From Deltaproteobacteria bacterium (lineage in GTDB: Bacteria; Desulfobacterota; Desulfuromonadia; Geobacterales; DSM-12255), in NCBI GenBank assembly GCA_017861215.1, contig JAGFXN010000053.1, forward strand, positions 1 to 8,588: DNA of 8,588 bases. Reading direction: 5' to 3'. Positions 6,253 to 8,588 of the stretch are shown piece after piece. Position 1 is the first letter of the stretch, and each line of letters opens with the position of its first letter. The notes beneath the pieces were generated by a model. It was not told where the DNA came from. It did no database searches and saw only the letters and a program-made list of their open reading frames with translations. Position numbers and translations under genes: made by a program.

Positions 6253-6777
6253 AAAACGATAGTACTGGTGATGGTAGTTGTCTGCTGGTGCAGCGCGGCG
6301 CTGGCTGATGACAGCAGATTCAGCACCAATCTGTTTCCGAAATTCCAGACCAGGGGCTGTACCAGGTGCCATGATTTCTTTGAGCAGAACCTTGGCGGCC
6401 TTGCTTTCCAAAGCCATAAAGAGCGTTCCGTGGAAATGTGTGTCGTCTGCCATCAAAAGAACGTCACCGGATTCGAACACCCGGAGGAATGGTTTGCCCA
6501 GCCCGGGCTTTATACGTCCGGAATGGATGCGAGGCAGACCTGCGAAGCAACAATGAGCGCCTCGCACGCAAAATTCAAAAGCAGGCGCCTTTTGAAAAAA
6601 CAGCTGGAGGAACACCTCTTCGAAGATCCGCGAGTTCTCTGGGGTATTGAAGGTGCTACTCCTTCCAGCGGCGTACTCCCGAACGGAAAGAAGGAGGACG
6701 ATCTGGTAAAAGGGGGACTGGCACTCTGGAAGGAACAGGTCAATGCCTGGATTCAGGGCGGAATGAAGTGCCAGTAA
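6250..6777 (+). CDS. Exported dihaem c-type cytochrome
   Basis: The 175-residue precursor begins with a Sec signal peptide (basic Lys2, hydrophobic 4-16, AxA-type cleavage after ALA at 17-19), so the mature protein should sit in the periplasm or outside. Two CXXCH haem c sites are present: CTRCH at 37-41 and CVVCH at 64-68. Spare histidines at 56, 77, 106 and 122 could act as distal ligands. The C-terminal half has no third haem site; it carries C98 and C174 as the only other cysteines of the mature protein, and ends VNAWIQGGMKC, a pattern I associate with small periplasmic cytochromes. It is presumably an electron carrier in respiration, but its partners cannot be told from the sequence. It is not a lipoprotein by motif: the cysteines in the signal region lack a small residue before them. 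The neighbours are unrelated housekeeping genes. Confidence 0.88.
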   Translation: MKTIVLVMVVVCWCSAALADDSRFSTNLFPKFQTRGCTRCHDFFEQNLGGLAFQSHKERSVEMCVVCHQKNVTGFEHPEEWFAQPGLYTSGMDARQTCEATMSASHAKFKSRRLLKKQLEEHLFEDPRVLWGIEGATPSSGVLPNGKKEDDLVKGGLALWKEQVNAWIQGGMKCQ

Positions 6778-6819
6778 CGCCGCCTCTCTATCCAACAGTC
6801 CGGCTTTAACTGCTTTCGG

Positions 6820-6838
6820 TGCTATACTTGAGCCTATG
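6820..6838 (+). promoter_or_regulatory. Extended -10 promoter candidate directly before the DHH-CBS-nucleotidyltransferase start
   Basis: TGCTATACT (6820-6828) matches an extended -10 box (TGn followed by TATACT). No good -35 hexamer lies 16-18 bp upstream. A start 7-8 bases downstream of the box would fall at about 6835-6836, on the ATG at 6836-6838, and no Shine-Dalgarno is present before that ATG. This predicts a leaderless or nearly leaderless transcript. Confidence 0.4.
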
Positions 6839-8588
6839 GAAGTCATAACTACCCATGTAAATGCCGATTTTGACTGCCTTGGCGCCATGATCGCCGCCAA
6901 GAGGCTCTACCCGGCCGCGCTGCTGGTCTTTTCCGGTTCGCAGGAAAAAGGGGTGCGTACCTTTCTTCAGAGTCACAACGCCTGTGCCGCCAGCTTTACC
7001 CGTCTCAAGGATATTGACTTCGCCGCAATCACCCGTCTGATCATTGTCGACTGCCAGCACGCCTCCCGGATCGGGCCTTTTGCCGAGATCGTCGCTAGAG
7101 CGGGCCTGGAAATCCTTGTCTATGACCACCATCCCGACGTTGCCGACCAGATAGCCGCGACAGGCGGTGTTGTCCATGCCTGCGGTTCGACCACTGCCCT
7201 CATGGTGCCCCTGCTGCAAGCCCAGGGGGTGGCTCTTGCACCCCTGGAGGCAACAGTGATGCTGCTCGGCATCTATGAGGATACCGGCAACCTCACTTTT
7301 CCGGGTACAACCTCCGCGGATTTTCAGGCAGCAGCCTGGCTCCACGAACAGGGGGGCCAGCTCTCCGCCATAGCCGAATTCCTGAGCAGAGAGCTGAATG
7401 CCGGACAAATATCGCTCCTGAACGACCTGCTCCACTCCATAAAAAAAATCACGGTTGACGGTCTTGATATCTGTGTGACAAGCGCCGCGCTTGACTACTA
7501 CCTCAGTGATGTGTCCGCGCTTGCCCAGATGATCTGTGATATGGAGGGTCTTGATAACCTGTTCATGGTGGTAGGGATGGAAAGTCGCGTCTACGTGATC
7601 GGCAGAAGCCGCACAGCCGATCTGAATGTCGGCGAGATCCTCCGGGAATTCGGCGGCGGCGGCCATGCTTCAGCCGGATCCGCAACGGTGAAGGATCATA
7701 CTGTCATTCAGGTGCTGGCGAAGCTGGAGGCGCACCTGCTCGCCAAAGTGAATCCGCTGCGGACAGTTGCCGCAATCATGTCGGCGCCGGTCAAGTCGAT
7801 CTCTGCTGAAAGTTCGATTGCTGACGCCCGTGGCCAGCTGACGCGCTACAACGTCAACGCCATGCCGGTTATGGCCGGAGAGAAAATGGTCGGGGTTATT
7901 TCCCGCCGGATCGTGGAAAAGGCACTGTTCCATGGACTTGGTGATGCGCCGGTTACCGATTACATGCATACCGAGTTCATCAGGGTAGCGCCGGATACGC
8001 CGATTCTCAAGATCAAGGAGTATCTGGCCGGCGAGAACCAGCGCTTCGCTCCGGTCTTTGCCGGCGATACCATTGTCGGCGTCGTGACCCGTACCGATCT
8101 GCTCCGCTATATCAGCGCTGCCGAAAAAGGGTCTGATCATGATGGCAAGAGCCACGACAACAGCCGCGATGTCGTGAGCAGGCTGAAAAACTCTCTACAG
8201 CCGGAAACCCTCAGGATACTTCGCGATCTCGGCAGAATCGGCGATCAGCTCGATCTCAAGGTGTATGCCGTCGGCGGTTTTGTCCGTGATCTGCTGCTCG
8301 GCGCAGCCAATTTTGACATTGATGTAACGGTGGAGGGTGACGGCATTCTTTTTGCCGAAATATTTGCCGCTGCTTACGGCTGCCGCGTCAAGAGCCATGA
8401 AAAATTCGGCACGGCAGCAATTGTCTTTCCCGGCGGGACAAAGATCGATGTGGCCAGCACCAGGCTTGAATATTACGACTCTCCCGGAGTCCTCCCGACT
8501 GTTGAGCGGTCTTCTCTGAAGATGGATCTCTACCGGCGGGACTTTACCATTAATACCCTGGCCATTGCGCTTGCCGGGGCAGAGTTCG
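6836..8588 (+). CDS. DHH phosphoesterase - CBS pair - tRNA nucleotidyltransferase/poly(A) polymerase fusion, 3' end cut
   Basis: Reading is open from ATG 6836 to the right edge (584 full codons, no stop). Domains in order are: a DHH phosphoesterase with THVNADFD at 6-13 (metal ligands H7, D11, D13) and the DHH triad at 97-99; a DHHA1 domain with FGGGGHASAG at 272-281; two CBS domains at about 309-430, which usually bind adenine nucleotides; and the head of a class II nucleotidyltransferase with VGGFVRDLLLG (479-489), the DID metal-binding pair D494/D496, and RRDFTIN (567-573). The remaining neck and tail domains lie beyond the window. Such fusions act in tRNA 3'-end CCA synthesis, often as the A-adding partner of a separate CC-adding enzyme, or in poly(A) addition; the DHH part is related to RecJ/nano-RNase-type hydrolases. 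No in-frame start exists upstream before a stop, and the next ATG (6887) would delete the first DHH motif, so 6836 is the start. Confidence 0.93.
   Translation, partial: MEVITTHVNADFDCLGAMIAAKRLYPAALLVFSGSQEKGVRTFLQSHNACAASFTRLKDIDFAAITRLIIVDCQHASRIGPFAEIVARAGLEILVYDHHPDVADQIAATGGVVHACGSTTALMVPLLQAQGVALAPLEATVMLLGIYEDTGNLTFPGTTSADFQAAAWLHEQGGQLSAIAEFLSRELNAGQISLLNDLLHSIKKITVDGLDICVTSAALDYYLSDVSALAQMICDMEGLDNLFMVVGMESRVYVIGRSRTADLNVGEILREFGGGGHASAGSATVKDHTVIQVLAKLEAHLLAKVNPLRTVAAIMSAPVKSISAESSIADARGQLTRYNVNAMPVMAGEKMVGVISRRIVEKALFHGLGDAPVTDYMHTEFIRVAPDTPILKIKEYLAGENQRFAPVFAGDTIVGVVTRTDLLRYISAAEKGSDHDGKSHDNSRDVVSRLKNSLQPETLRILRDLGRIGDQLDLKVYAVGGFVRDLLLGAANFDIDVTVEGDGILFAEIFAAAYGCRVKSHEKFGTAAIVFPGGTKIDVASTRLEYYDSPGVLPTVERSSLKMDLYRRDFTINTLAIALAGAEF

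Noticed and set aside
6590..6775. A third haem site in the C-terminal half of the cytochrome
   Set aside because: There is no CXXCH, CXXXCH or CXXXXCH; C98 and C174 are single cysteines.
6169..7666. Two long - strand open frames (about 243 and 286 codons) opposite the cytochrome and DHH genes
   Set aside because: The + strand carries clear CXXCH haem sites and DHH motifs here. The antisense products match no family I know and arise from GC-biased codon positions.
1..8588. Mobile element, CRISPR array, toxin-antitoxin pair or defence system
   Set aside because: No transposase or integrase, no regularly spaced repeats, no inverted terminal repeats and no unassigned coding gap larger than 159 nt. 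The window is dense conserved housekeeping sequence.

Overview
The window reads as a chromosomal housekeeping stretch from a deltaproteobacterium-type organism, most likely in the Geobacter / Desulfuromonadales lineage. The reasons are a moderately GC-rich coding style, a periplasmic c-type cytochrome set among housekeeping genes, the order M50 protease - trpS - scpA - scpB, and a long DHH-CBS-tRNA nucleotidyltransferase fusion. This placement comes from recognising family sequences and gene order, not from a search.

All genes I can support lie on the + strand and are tightly packed. From left to right they are: the C-terminal part of a UDP-glucuronate decarboxylase-like sugar epimerase/decarboxylase (cut by the left edge); an FtsB/DivIC-type septum protein whose start overlaps it by one base; a 159-nt gap; argS; a short membrane-anchored, proline-rich protein that looks like a SPOR/FtsN-type protein without its SPOR domain; a small site-2 (M50) membrane protease; trpS; scpA; scpB; an 88-nt gap with a weak hairpin; a small exported dihaem cytochrome c; and a long DHH-CBS-CBS-nucleotidyltransferase gene that runs off the right edge without a stop.

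From argS to scpB the intergenic gaps are 3 to 12 nt, so argS, the proline-rich protein, the protease, trpS, scpA and scpB probably form one transcription unit. It joins translation (two class I aminoacyl-tRNA synthetases), the cell envelope/divisome and chromosome condensation (ScpAB with SMC). The cytochrome and the DHH-CBS-nucleotidyltransferase probably have their own expression signals; the latter has an extended -10 box so close to its ATG that the mRNA may be leaderless.

I see no mobile element, CRISPR array, RNA gene, defence island or clearly new system. The points most worth a second look are the four-cysteine iron-sulfur-type motif in TrpRS, the possible leaderless start of the DHH-CBS-nucleotidyltransferase, the unpaired cysteines in the dihaem cytochrome, and the SPOR-less FtsN-like protein.
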